Positions 8,391 to 16,436 of a DNA stretch of 32,679 nt are shown here, in pieces. The translations under genes were made by a program, and so were the position numbers. The notes below the pieces were generated by a model, which did not search any database, was not told the DNA's origin, and saw nothing but the letters and a program-made list of their open reading frames with translations. Each line of letters opens with the position of its first letter. Within the stretch, counting starts at the first letter, position 1. Origin of the DNA: Chitinophagaceae bacterium (GTDB taxonomy: Bacteria; Bacteroidota; Bacteroidia; Chitinophagales; Chitinophagaceae); assembly GCA_947379895.1 (NCBI GenBank), contig CANCPA010000034.1:1-32679 (forward strand). Reading direction: 5' to 3'.

Positions 8391-8971
8391 AAATAATCTA
8401 TTGTTGTACTAAAAAAGAAGTTGTAACCAATTGAAAGGGAAAACTGATTTGGCTTTGTAATAAATTTTGCCCCTTGATTTTGATATGCATCAATTGTGCT
8501 TTGAAAATCGGAAGGTCTGATTGGAATAAGGAATTCAAACGACCAATAACCTTTACTGTAACTTGAACCTCTTGTATCTAAGCCTATTCCAAATGTTGGA
8601 CCATAGAAAGTTTTTTGGTATTTATCATGATAAAACATGTCATTTCCTTCAATATTTAATACCCCATTATAGCCGTACATTGCTAAAGCAAAAACAGATA
8701 CCTTATGTGGGTTAGATAGATTCCCGAACCGGTACTTAAGTCCTCCATTTAGACCGGGTGAAAGTTGATTATATCCAATGCAAAAAAAAGGAGAAAGTGA
8801 TTTATCTAAAAAGCCAGTGATATTAAACCCAAACCCTCCATAATCAAGTCCTCTTCCAATGCCTATTGAGCTTTTTGGCTCTTGAATAGTATATTCTTGT
8901 GCAATTGTTTTATTTATTATAAAAAGTACTGCAAGTGATAAAGAGACTGTGAATATTAAATGATTTTTCAT
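8381..8971 (-). CDS. Putative outer-membrane beta-barrel protein
   Basis: 196 residues from the ATG at 8971. A frame open to 9013 would put 14 polar residues before the signal peptide, so the internal Met is preferred. The signal peptide (MKNHLIFTVSLSLAVLFIIN) ends near TIAQ. The mature part has alternating hydrophobic/polar strands rich in Gly, Tyr and Phe (GRGLDYGGFGFN, SLSIGYNFFF), as in small outer-membrane barrels, and ends with aromatic-rich strands. No specific family recognised. Its stop overlaps the start of the M1 peptidase gene, so the two are probably co-transcribed and both products are exported. Confidence 0.65.
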   Translation of the reverse strand: MKNHLIFTVSLSLAVLFIINKTIAQEYTIQEPKSSIGIGRGLDYGGFGFNITGFLDKSLSPFFCIGYNQLSPGLNGGLKYRFGNLSNPHKVSVFALAMYGYNGVLNIEGNDMFYHDKYQKTFYGPTFGIGLDTRGSSYSKGYWSFEFLIPIRPSDFQSTIDAYQNQGAKFITKPNQFSLSIGYNFFFSTTIDYLWN

Positions 8972-9140
8972 GAGTAAAAACAAAGGGTATTTAGTGGTAG
9001 AATCTGTTGGCAAATATAGGGTTCGAATTAAGGTAAAGCAAGGAATTGTTTAATAATCACTGACTTAGTAAGAGAACTATAAAAATAATGTCGGATAGCT
9101 TAAAACATCAAGAGAGCATATTAGGAAAGGGATAAAGTAA

Positions 9141-9174
9141 AAAAAGCAGCAAACATTTGAATTTGCTGCTTTTG
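9141..9174 (-). terminator. Terminator of the universal stress protein gene
   Basis: A perfect 12-bp stem, AAAAGCAGCAAA (9142-9153) with TTTGCTGCTTTT (9162-9173), and an 8-nt loop. The A-run to the left gives a U-tract on the minus strand, six bases past the stop at 9180. Confidence 0.85.
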
Positions 9175-9179
9175 ATAAT

Positions 9180-10031
9180 TTAAATATGATTGGGTTCATG
9201 AATGGCCATTAAGGGAATGTCGCTGTGAAAAGCTAATTCTTTAGTATGACTCTTAGTAAAGATGCTTTCTAAAAGACTATGCTTTTTGGGAATAATAATG
9301 GTTAAGTCAGCGCCATTCTCAATTGAAAAATGATTAATTGCCTCTGCAAAATTTGGGTTCACCACAAAACTAAACTGTGGGTTGTAACCCGTAAAAAGTT
9401 CCTTAAAAGTAAAGCATTCAAATGCTCCTTCATAAAGTGAATGGTGAGAGTTTGCAGCAATATGTAATATTGTAAGTTGTGCCTTTGTCTCATCTAAAAT
9501 ACGCTTGATTTCTCGTGTAGGAGTGGCGTTTTCAACATCTTCAAAGTCAGAAACGAGTAATAACTTATCTATTTTGTGATAATGACTATTTGGAGGAACG
9601 ATAATGACGGGTACCATTGCTTTTTTTGCCACTTTAGTCGTATTGCTTCCAAAAATTGTTTCAGTAAGTGCACTTCCTCCTGTAATTCCCATCACTATTA
9701 AGTCGGCAATTGTTTCCTTGCAAATAGAATTAATGTCATCAGCAAAAAAGCCATACTTTGAAAATAAAGATATTTCCAAATCTCCAGAAAAATCTTTGGA
9801 TAGCTGTTCTTTCATTGATTCGAGTCCTTCAATTGAAGCGGCTTCCATCATTTCATAGTCAAAAATTCCTACATTTGGAATTGCAGGATCTACTGTAGTG
9901 CTAATTGGTGCCATAAATGTATTGCATAATACAATTTTTGTCGCACCAACTTGTTGTGCTAAACCAAATGCATACCGTGTTGCATTAATTGAAGTTTCTG
10001 AAAAATCGGTAGGTACTAATATTGTTTTCAT
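9180..10031 (-). CDS. Universal stress protein, two Usp domains in tandem
   Basis: A cytosolic protein of 283 residues with two Usp folds. The first (1-147) begins KTILVPTDFSE and ends with the ATP-binding pattern G115-x2-G118-x9-G128-S. The second (about 152-280) starts KLLLVSDF but has lost the glycines of that pattern (IIPKKHSLLESIF), so only the first half is likely to bind nucleotide. Tandem UspA proteins are common in Bacteroidota, often under control of redox or Crp/Fnr-type regulators, but no clean FNR box was found in the 298 nt upstream. The gene has its own terminator and is divergent from lpdA. Cellular function beyond stress tolerance cannot be assigned. Confidence 0.88.
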   Translation of the reverse strand: MKTILVPTDFSETSINATRYAFGLAQQVGATKIVLCNTFMAPISTTVDPAIPNVGIFDYEMMEAASIEGLESMKEQLSKDFSGDLEISLFSKYGFFADDINSICKETIADLIVMGITGGSALTETIFGSNTTKVAKKAMVPVIIVPPNSHYHKIDKLLLVSDFEDVENATPTREIKRILDETKAQLTILHIAANSHHSLYEGAFECFTFKELFTGYNPQFSFVVNPNFAEAINHFSIENGADLTIIIPKKHSLLESIFTKSHTKELAFHSDIPLMAIHEPNHI

Positions 10032-10199
10032 TTCAAGCTAATTTAGGTTATAAAGTTAGTAGAAGTTTATATTCAAATTTCTTATTGCATATTATTATTT
10101 CAATTAAAAAGGTATAATCAAATCTTCTACTTGTTTTGTTAAGTTATTAGCTAGTGTTTAGTGCTTTTAATTTCAAATTTTCAAAAATAAATCATGTCG

Positions 10200-10236
10200 C
10201 AAACGTTTGATTTGCAAACAACCTTTTGTTGTTTGC
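10200..10236. promoter_or_regulatory. Two adjacent palindromes upstream of lpdA
   Basis: CAAACGTTTG (10200-10209) is a perfect 10-bp palindrome. Four bases later GCAAACAAC (10214-10222) and GTTGTTTGC (10228-10236) form a perfect 9-bp hairpin with a CTTTT loop. Both share the CAAAC word. They cover the -33 region of the proposed lpdA promoter, so they may be operators; a terminator is less likely because no good T-run follows. Confidence 0.45.
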
Positions 10237-10255
10237 GTTTTAGCTACTATTTTCG
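10225..10255 (+). promoter_or_regulatory. Candidate lpdA promoter
   Basis: TTTG at 10225-10228, a 19-bp spacer and TATTTTCG at 10248-10255 fit the Bacteroidota -33 TTTG / -7 TAnnTTTG pattern with one mismatch. Transcription would begin near 10262, leaving a leader of about 70 nt. Confidence 0.35.
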
Positions 10256-10329
10256 CCAACATAAATAATTGGGGTTTCATATTAGTTTGAAATTCTGATT
10301 TGATAATCAATCAATAAAATAAAGAATAA

Positions 10330-11739
10330 ATGGCTTACGATGTAATTGTTTTAGGAAGTGGTCCTGGAGGTTATCCTGCTGCTATCCGTGCGTCTCAATT
10401 AGGGTTCAAAGTTGCAATAGTTGAGAAGGAAAGCTTAGGAGGAGTTTGTTTAAATTGGGGTTGCATACCCACAAAGGCATTATTGAAAAGTGCTCAAGTA
10501 TATGAATATTTGAAACATTCCGCTGATTATGGCATTACATCAACTGGTGTTGAGCATAATTTTGAAGCAGTAGTAAGACGTAGCCGTGGAGTTGCTGAAA
10601 AAATGAGTAAAGGCGTTCAGTTTTTAATGCGTAAAAATAAAATTGACGTAATTTTTGGTTACGGGAAATTAAAAGCTAAAGGCCAAGTTGAGGTATCTGC
10701 TGCTGATGGAACAAAACAAATTGTAGAAGGAAAGTACATTATAATTGCTACAGGTGGTCGCGGTCGTCAATTGCCTAATCTACCTATTGATGGCAAGAAA
10801 ATTATTGGTTATAGAGAAGCAATGGTATTGCCTCAACAACCAAAGAGTATGATAATTGTAGGAAGTGGTGCAATAGGCGTTGAATTTGCCTATTTTTATA
10901 ATAGTATGGGCACCAAAGTGACAATTGTTGAGTTCTTGCCTCGTATTGTTCCTGTTGAAGATGAAGATATCAGTAAGGAATTGGAAAAAAGTTACAAGAA
11001 GCAAGGTATTGAAATTTTAACTAATTCATCTGTTGAGAGCGTAGATACTAGTGGAGTAGGAGTGAAGGCGCAAGTGAAAAAACAAGACGGAAGCTTTATA
11101 ACACTTGAAGCTGACATTGTGTTGAGTGCAGTAGGTGTTGTAGCAAATATTGAAAATATTGGACTTGAAGAATTAGGAATTAAGACAGAAAAGGGTAAAA
11201 TTGTTGTAGATAAATATGGTCAAACTAATGTAGCAGGTGTGTTAGCAATTGGAGATGCAACTCCAGGTCAAGCATTAGCACACGTGGCTAGTAAAGAAGG
11301 AATTAATGCTGCAGAGTTTATTGGATATAATGAGAAGAAATTACATCATTTGCCTGATGCAATAGATTATGGTAATATTCCTGGATGTACCTATTGTACT
11401 CCTGAAATAGCTAGCGTTGGTATGACTGAAAAAGCAGCAAAAGATGCAGGTTTCGACATTAAGGTAGGGAAGTTTCCTTTTATCGCTAGTGGAAAGGCAA
11501 GTGCCTCAGGAAATACCGATGGATTTGTGAAAGTAATTTATGATGCAAAATATGGTGAATTATTAGGAACCCACATGATTGGTACTAATGTTACTGAAAT
11601 GATAGCAGAAGTAGTAACGGCTAGAAAATTGGAAACTACAGCGCACGAAATTTTAAATGCTGTACATCCTCACCCTACAATGAGCGAAGGGTTTAAAGAA
11701 GCTACTGCTGTAGCTTATGGAGAGGCTACCGATATTTAA
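10330..11739 (+). CDS. lpdA: Dihydrolipoyl dehydrogenase (E3)
   Basis: FAD-dependent enzyme of 469 residues that reoxidises dihydrolipoamide in the pyruvate, 2-oxoglutarate or branched-chain dehydrogenase complexes, reducing NAD+. Visible features are the FAD-binding GSGPGGYPAA at the N-terminus; the redox disulfide C40-LNWG-C45 in GGVCLNWGCIPTK; a second Rossmann motif GSGAIGVEFAYF for NAD; the FAD contact AIGDAT; and the C-terminal active-site HPHPTMSE supplied to the partner subunit. Length is normal. The gene stands alone with its own promoter region and terminator. The E1 alpha gene pdhA is in the same window but 15 kb away. No E2 gene is visible, so the complex it serves is not decided here. 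Confidence 0.96.
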   Translation: MAYDVIVLGSGPGGYPAAIRASQLGFKVAIVEKESLGGVCLNWGCIPTKALLKSAQVYEYLKHSADYGITSTGVEHNFEAVVRRSRGVAEKMSKGVQFLMRKNKIDVIFGYGKLKAKGQVEVSAADGTKQIVEGKYIIIATGGRGRQLPNLPIDGKKIIGYREAMVLPQQPKSMIIVGSGAIGVEFAYFYNSMGTKVTIVEFLPRIVPVEDEDISKELEKSYKKQGIEILTNSSVESVDTSGVGVKAQVKKQDGSFITLEADIVLSAVGVVANIENIGLEELGIKTEKGKIVVDKYGQTNVAGVLAIGDATPGQALAHVASKEGINAAEFIGYNEKKLHHLPDAIDYGNIPGCTYCTPEIASVGMTEKAAKDAGFDIKVGKFPFIASGKASASGNTDGFVKVIYDAKYGELLGTHMIGTNVTEMIAEVVTARKLETTAHEILNAVHPHPTMSEGFKEATAVAYGEATDI

Positions 11740-11831
11740 AGAAGTAATAATGATGAATTATGACATAAGACATTCAATAATACTTTTTATAATTTAGTAT
11801 TTGATGTTTTAAAATCAATTCATATTTGATT

Positions 11832-11869
11832 AAAAAGACTTGTTGTAGCATTACAGCAGGTCTTTTTTT
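11832..11869 (+). terminator. Terminator of lpdA
   Basis: A 16-nt stem, AAAAAGACTTGTTGTA (11832-11847) with TACAGCAGGTCTTTTT (11852-11867), with two wobble pairs, a GCAT loop and a following T-run. It lies 93 nt after the lpdA stop. Confidence 0.85.
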
Positions 11870-11898
11870 ATTTAATTTAAAGAAATTTTAATTTTTTT

Positions 11899-11928
11899 AT
11901 TGTTGATACGACATTTCTTTTATTTTTA
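11899..11928 (+). promoter_or_regulatory. Candidate promoter of the phosphoribosyltransferase gene
   Basis: ATTG at 11899-11902, an 18-bp spacer and TATTTTTA at 11921-11928 resemble the Bacteroidota consensus. A start near 11934 would favour the ATG at 11952 over the TTG at 11940. Confidence 0.3.
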
Positions 11929-11951
11929 CCACTACCAAATTGAACCCGTTA

Positions 11952-12455
11952 ATGTCTGAAAAGAAGTATGTTTTAAGTAAAGAAGTAGCAGAACAAAAGC
12001 TACAACGAATGGCGTTAGAAATTGCGGAACAACTTGAAGGGGATGATGCTGAGATTATTATTATTGGAATTAGAAACAGTGGAAAGGTTATAGCTGATAA
12101 AATCGGAGCATTATTGAAACCTCATTTGACTGTTCCTATTAGAATTATTTCAGTTATTCTTAATAAAATTGACCCTAAAGAAGTGTTTCTAAGTGAACCT
12201 GATATCAATTTTAATAACAAAAATATTATTGTTGCTGATGATGTTGTAAATAGTGGTAAAACATTATTATACGCACTTAGACCATTATTGTATTCTCAAC
12301 CCAAACGAATTCAAACATTAGTATTAGTAGAAAGAATGCATAAGTTATATCCTGTTAAGTCCGATTATGTTGGCTTAACTGTTGCAACTGCTTTACAAGA
12401 TCATATATATGTTGAGTCAGAAGGACAAGATATTTTAGGCGCTTATATTGCTTAG
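11952..12455 (+). CDS. Phosphoribosyltransferase, PyrR-like
   Basis: A type I phosphoribosyltransferase of 167 residues. The PRPP-binding loop is IIVADDVVNSGKTL (acidic pair D-D, then S-G-K-T) near residues 95-108. An earlier loop, GIRNSGKVIADKI, binds pyrophosphate. The C-terminal part (LVERMHKLYPVKSDYVG) parallels the region of PyrR that has a Gly-His-Arg-x-x-Pro-x-x-x-Asp-Phe/Tyr-Val-Gly pattern, so it may convert uracil or a related base with PRPP to the nucleotide. No pyr genes adjoin it and no attenuator is visible, so a PyrR regulatory role is doubtful. The frame can open at TTG 11940 (four extra residues), but ATG 11952 suits the proposed promoter. A very small ORF begins two bases after its stop. 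Confidence 0.8.
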   Translation: MSEKKYVLSKEVAEQKLQRMALEIAEQLEGDDAEIIIIGIRNSGKVIADKIGALLKPHLTVPIRIISVILNKIDPKEVFLSEPDINFNNKNIIVADDVVNSGKTLLYALRPLLYSQPKRIQTLVLVERMHKLYPVKSDYVGLTVATALQDHIYVESEGQDILGAYIA

Positions 12456-12456
12456 A

Positions 12457-12543
12457 GTGTTTTACGTTTTAGGAATTGGCTTGTTAGTATTGATATTAGT
12501 GATTGATAGTTCTTGTTTTAAGACGAGATGGAATATTTTTTAA
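12457..12543 (+). CDS. Possible 28-residue single-span membrane peptide
   Basis: A GTG two bases after the phosphoribosyltransferase stop opens a frame of 28 codons ending at TAA 12541-12543. The peptide starts MFYVLGIGLLVLILVID, which would span a membrane once, and ends with a short basic tail containing Lys, Arg and Trp. The spacing (TAGAGTG) suits translational coupling. No ribosome binding site is visible and no known small protein is recognised. The hydrophobic run could be chance in T-rich sequence. Confidence 0.25.
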   Translation: MFYVLGIGLLVLILVIDSSCFKTRWNIF

Positions 12544-12561
12544 ATAAATAAAACTATACGC

Positions 12562-14289
12562 ATGAATGCTGCTGTTTTGGAAAAAGTGAATGTATGGCTT
12601 AGTGGTAATTACGATGCCGTGACGAAAGATGGGATCCGCAAAATGCAAGTGGAAAATCCTTCAGAGTTAGAAGAAAGTTTTTATACCAATCTAGAGTTTG
12701 GGACAGGAGGACTCAGAGGAATTATGGGTATTGGTACCAATCGAATGAATAAATATACGGTTGGTATGGCTACTCAAGGTTTTTCAAATTACTTAAAAAA
12801 GGAATTTGGAAATAAGGAAATATCTGTAGCTGTGGCTCATGATAGCCGGAACAATAGTCGTTTTTTTGCAGAGACTACTGCTGCAATCTTTGCTGCAAAC
12901 GGTATAAAAGTATTTTTATTCGAAGCATTACGTCCTACTCCTGAGTTGAGTTTTACAATTAGACATCTAGGTTGTAAAGCAGGTGTTGTATGTACTGCAA
13001 GTCATAATCCCAAAGAATATAATGGCTATAAAGCCTATTGGGACGATGGAGGGCAATTAGTGCCACCTCATGATAAAAATGTTATCACAGAAGTTGAGGC
13101 AATAAAGAGTGTAGATGATATTAAATTTACCGGAGGTGAGAGTAATATCACAATTATAGGTAAGGAATTGGATGATGCCTACATTAAAATGGTGAAGTCA
13201 TTAAGTGTTTATCCTGATATTATTGAAAAAGTACATGATTTGAAAATAGTGTACACGCCAATTCACGGTACGGGAATTATGCTTGTGCCAAAGGCTTTAG
13301 CAGCATTTGGATTTACGAATGTTACAATTGTTGAAGAACAAGCAACTCCTGATGGGAATTTCCCAACTGTAGCATATCCAAATCCTGAGGAAAAAGCAAC
13401 AATGAGTATTGGTTTGGCAAAGGCAAAAGCGATTGATGCAGATATTCTTTGTGGTACAGATCCTGATGCAGATAGGGTGGGTGTGGGTATAAAAAATCAT
13501 AAGGGCGAGTGGGTGCTTATGAATGGTAATCAAACTGCTGTTCTTGCATTTGCATATATGATTGAAGCTAGAAAAAAGAAAGGAATTGCTCAAGCAAATG
13601 ACATGGTAATCTCTACGATTGTTACCACAGACATGATAAATGAAGTGGCAAGACAAAATGATGTGGCATGTTACAATGTTTTGACTGGATTTAAGTGGAT
13701 TGCTGAAAAAATAAAGGAAGTTGAAAGTGAAAAAAATTATGTAATCGGCGGAGAAGAAAGTTTTGGTTTGATGATTGGAAATCAAATTAGAGATAAGGAT
13801 GCAGTGAGTGCTGTTGCATTAATGTGTGAAATGGCGGCTTATGAAAAGGCTAATGGAAGAACATTGTTTGATAAATTAATTGATTTATATATACAATATG
13901 GATTCTATTATGAGAACCTAATTAGTATTACTAAGAAAGGAATGAATGGGCAAAAGGAAATTGCTGATATGATGACAGGATATCGTAATAATCCCCCTTC
14001 AACAATTAATGGTGCTAAAGTTGTTACCTTATTAGACTATCAATTGCAGGTTGGCACTAACCTTTTGACTGGAGATACATTCCCAATCACACTTCCTAAG
14101 AGTAATGTTTTGCAATTTTTAACGCAGGATGGTACAAAAATTTCTGCTCGCCCTAGTGGTACAGAACCTAAAATTAAATTTTATTTTAGTGTCAACACAA
14201 AGTTGAATAACAGAGATGAATTTGATGAAAAATATGCAGAATTGCAGAAGAAGATTACTGATATAATTGAGGAATTGCAATTAAAGTAA
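12562..14289 (+). CDS. Phospho-sugar mutase (phosphoglucomutase/phosphomannomutase)
   Basis: A cytosolic enzyme of 575 residues of the alpha-D-phosphohexomutase superfamily, which moves phosphate between C1 and C6 of glucose or mannose phosphate. All four domains are marked: GTGGLRG near the start; the phosphoserine loop TASHNP with S147; the Mg-binding GTDPDADRVG; the sugar-specificity loop GGEESFG; and the C-terminal phosphate-binding ARPSGTEPKIKFY. Length and GGEESFG match the PgcA-like phosphoglucomutase branch, but glucose versus mannose preference is not certain from sequence. It has its own strong terminator and no obvious operon partner. Confidence 0.93.
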   Translation: MNAAVLEKVNVWLSGNYDAVTKDGIRKMQVENPSELEESFYTNLEFGTGGLRGIMGIGTNRMNKYTVGMATQGFSNYLKKEFGNKEISVAVAHDSRNNSRFFAETTAAIFAANGIKVFLFEALRPTPELSFTIRHLGCKAGVVCTASHNPKEYNGYKAYWDDGGQLVPPHDKNVITEVEAIKSVDDIKFTGGESNITIIGKELDDAYIKMVKSLSVYPDIIEKVHDLKIVYTPIHGTGIMLVPKALAAFGFTNVTIVEEQATPDGNFPTVAYPNPEEKATMSIGLAKAKAIDADILCGTDPDADRVGVGIKNHKGEWVLMNGNQTAVLAFAYMIEARKKKGIAQANDMVISTIVTTDMINEVARQNDVACYNVLTGFKWIAEKIKEVESEKNYVIGGEESFGLMIGNQIRDKDAVSAVALMCEMAAYEKANGRTLFDKLIDLYIQYGFYYENLISITKKGMNGQKEIADMMTGYRNNPPSTINGAKVVTLLDYQLQVGTNLLTGDTFPITLPKSNVLQFLTQDGTKISARPSGTEPKIKFYFSVNTKLNNRDEFDEKYAELQKKITDIIEELQLK

Positions 14290-14317
14290 CTATGTAATTG
14301 TTATATTAAATAATGAT

Positions 14318-14348
14318 GAAGGCTTCGCTATTTGCGAGGCCTTCTTTG
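14318..14348 (+). terminator. Terminator of the phospho-sugar mutase gene
   Basis: GAAGGCTTCGC (14318-14328) pairs with GCGAGGCCTTC (14334-14344) around TATTT, with one mismatch, followed by TTTG. Its stem is close to that of the terminator at 6572-6600. Confidence 0.8.
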
Positions 14349-14441
14349 TGTGAAATTGATTCAATCCAATAGATTGTTAAACCCTGAATAAAGTTTTTTT
14401 GAAGAAAATACTATTGCAGGCTTGTTGTTTTTTGTAACTTT

Positions 14442-14735
14442 TTAAAAGATGTGTATCATCTGGTAAAATTTTTATAACGCTATTCAAATGTTGATTGACG
14501 AATGGTAAAAGTTGTGTTACGCATAGTAAAAGATTGGTGATGTATAGTAAAAGTTACTTTATGAATGATGAAATATTCGTACCGTTTTGCAATGGAAGGT
14601 ATCCGCCTGGCAAAAGATAAGAGTCGAAATACAAAATATCCGAGACGATTGGTAAAAGATGCTTTGCGATAGTTGCAAAATGCTTGATGCTTAAAAAACT
14701 ATCAATTATGATCTAAAAAATTTGTGTGAAGAGTT
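14442..14735 (+). repeat. Array of about fourteen 21-bp imperfect direct repeats
   Basis: This fills the middle of the 618-nt gap between the mutase and oxidoreductase genes. Cutting from 14442 in steps of exactly 21 gives units that begin TTAAAAG, GTAAAAT, TCAAATG, GTAAAAG (14505, 14526, 14547), ATGAAAT, GCAATGG, GCAAAAG (14610), ACAAAAT (14631), GTAAAAG (14652), and so on. Within the first thirteen units position 9 is T in twelve, and positions 16-17 are C/T followed by G in twelve. The fourteenth unit keeps AAAA, T9 and G17. The approximate consensus is GTAAAAGATG..T.ACGATG. There are no indels across 294 bp. Stops interrupt the frames I followed, so it is not coding. The rest of the gap (14349-14441 and 14736-14860) shows nothing clear. 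Confidence 0.8.
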
Positions 14736-14860
14736 GGTAATTCTATTTTTTAAAACAGAAGAATTTATCTGAAAATAAAGGATTCTATTTCCGAAGAGGA
14801 CAAATCAATTTTGAAATAAAAAAATAATTCAAGTTTCCTTGCCTTTAAAATCTTTTATCC

Positions 14861-14889
14861 TTGATTATTCCTAACTGGTCTTAATTTTA
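14861..14889 (+). promoter_or_regulatory. Candidate promoter of the oxidoreductase gene
   Basis: TTG at 14861-14863, an 18-bp spacer and TAATTTTA at 14882-14889 resemble the Bacteroidota promoter pattern. The leader would be only about 12 nt. Confidence 0.3.
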
Positions 14890-14907
14890 GCAGCTAATTA
14901 ATAAGAA

Positions 14908-15897
14908 ATGAATAACGAAAAAATCAGATGGGGAATTTTAGGTGCCGGCAGAATTGCAAATAAGTTTTGTACTGCTTTAGTTTCTACACCGGGTGCGGTA
15001 CTTTATGCAGTAGCTTCTAGAAATGTTACTTCTGGAAAACCGTTTTCTATAAAGTATAGTGCTGTTAAATATTATGATAATTATCTTGAACTTGTTTCAG
15101 ACCCAAATGTCGACATAATATACATTGCTACACCTCACATCTTTCATTATGAACAAGTAAGACTTTGTTTGGAAAATAATAAGTCTGTGTTGTGCGAGAA
15201 GCCAATTGGAGTAAGTTATCTTCAAACACAACAAATGATTGAACTTGCTACCCAAAAGAAGCTATTTCTTATGGAAGGGATGTGGACTGCCTGTATGCCA
15301 TTCATCAAAAAAATTAAAGAGATAATTCAAGATGGAATAATTGGTACAATTGCTAATGTGCAGGCCGATTTAGGGTTTACTGCCCAAAATAATCCTGAAG
15401 ATCGACTATTAAATAAGGCTTTAGCGGGTGGTTCCATTCTTGATGTTGGAGTATACCCTATCTCATTGGCAACGCTTTTATTGGGGCGGCCATCTGCCAT
15501 TAAATCTGTTTCTGCACTCACTGAAACAGGAGTTGATGCCTACTCAAATATTATTTTACAATATCCAAATGGGGCGACTGCACAATTACTCTCCTCTTTA
15601 ATTTTTGAAACGCCAAAAGAGGTGGTAATAATGGGTACAAAGGGATTAATCAGAGTGGATTCGCCTTGGTATATGGCAACTGACTTTTCTGTACAACTTG
15701 AAGATGGTACAGAGAAAACATATCATTTGCCTCATCCAAATAATGGGTTTGAATTCGAAATCAGTGAGGTAATGAATTGCCTGAAAGACAAGTTATTAGA
15801 AAGTGTCTTAGTTCCACATAGTCAGACTTTGATTGTAAGTGAAATTATGGATGAATTACTGTTTCAAGCAAGTGTTAATTATGATGAACCGCTTTGA
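14908..15897 (+). CDS. Gfo/Idh/MocA family NAD(P)-dependent oxidoreductase
   Basis: A 329-residue protein with an N-terminal Rossmann domain (GILGAGRIANKF), the family signature CEKPIG that contains the catalytic-region lysine, and a C-terminal alpha/beta substrate domain from about residue 130, with GGSILDVGVYP where the family has its conserved Asp/His region. Members oxidise or reduce sugars, inositols, biliverdin or dihydrodiols; the MEGMWT segment and the overall pattern look most like the trans-1,2-dihydrobenzene-diol/xylose dehydrogenase branch. The substrate cannot be fixed. The gene stands alone between the 21-bp repeat array and the signalling genes. Confidence 0.88.
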   Translation: MNNEKIRWGILGAGRIANKFCTALVSTPGAVLYAVASRNVTSGKPFSIKYSAVKYYDNYLELVSDPNVDIIYIATPHIFHYEQVRLCLENNKSVLCEKPIGVSYLQTQQMIELATQKKLFLMEGMWTACMPFIKKIKEIIQDGIIGTIANVQADLGFTAQNNPEDRLLNKALAGGSILDVGVYPISLATLLLGRPSAIKSVSALTETGVDAYSNIILQYPNGATAQLLSSLIFETPKEVVIMGTKGLIRVDSPWYMATDFSVQLEDGTEKTYHLPHPNNGFEFEISEVMNCLKDKLLESVLVPHSQTLIVSEIMDELLFQASVNYDEPL

Positions 15898-16067
15898 TTT
15901 AGGCAATTGTAGTGGATGGAATTGGAAGTGGGACATAATTTATCACTTTTTTTACTAATTATTTGAAGAAATAAAACAAATTGATTATGTGATAAATCGT
16001 CAATTATTTGTAATATTATTTCATAACGTTAATCACTTTAACAAAGAAAGTAAATTCGCAATAACGA

Positions 16068-16436
16068 ATGAAAAAAGCTATTATTCTTTTTATAGATGAT
16101 GAAATTGTGCTTGCATCGAAGATCAAGCAAATTCTCGAATTAGAGGATTATTTTGTGCAATACGAATCATCAGCAATAATTGCTTTGGACTATTTGAAAG
16201 AAAATATACCTGACTTAATTATATGTGATATAATGATGCCTGAAATGGATGGTTTCGAGTTTTATGAAGAATTTCAGAAACTAGGCCTCACAAACATTCC
16301 TTTTGTCTTTCTGACTGCAAATAATAAAGTTGCAGATATGGAGAAAAGAACAAACTTGGGAATCGAAGACTATTTAACAAAGCCCATAAGTAGAATAGAC
16401 CTTTTAAAAGCAATAGAAATTAGGTTGAATAAATAA
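16068..16436 (+). CDS. Single-domain response regulator
   Basis: 122 residues that make up one receiver domain and no output domain. The acidic pocket is D10/D11, the phospho-acceptor is D54 in ICDIMMPEMDGFEF, the switch Thr is in FLTAN and the conserved Lys in TKPI. It has the same motif spacing as the receiver of the REC-CRP protein at 2859. It must act by protein contact, for example as a phosphate shuttle. It is the first of four two-component genes on this strand and is followed by a 307-nt AT-rich gap without a clear terminator. Confidence 0.9.
   Translation: MKKAIILFIDDEIVLASKIKQILELEDYFVQYESSAIIALDYLKENIPDLIICDIMMPEMDGFEFYEEFQKLGLTNIPFVFLTANNKVADMEKRTNLGIEDYLTKPISRIDLLKAIEIRLNK

Noticed and set aside
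10300-10314. TTGATAATCAATCAA before lpdA as an FNR-like box
   Set aside because: Half-sites are spaced by one or five bases depending on pairing, never four, and it lies too close to the start codon.
13297-13785. 162-residue minus-strand frame inside the mutase gene
   Set aside because: Shadow of a firmly identified enzyme; its composition (Cys, His, Ile, Asn rich) is typical of antisense reading of this base composition.
14442-14735. Reading the 21-bp array as a CRISPR or as coding heptapeptide repeats
   Set aside because: There are no unique spacers between conserved repeats, and stop codons interrupt the frames I followed on both strands.
15939-15996. TTTATCAC and GTGATAAA inverted pair before the first receiver gene
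   Set aside because: The 8-bp arms are 42 nt apart in very AT-rich DNA, which is likely by chance.
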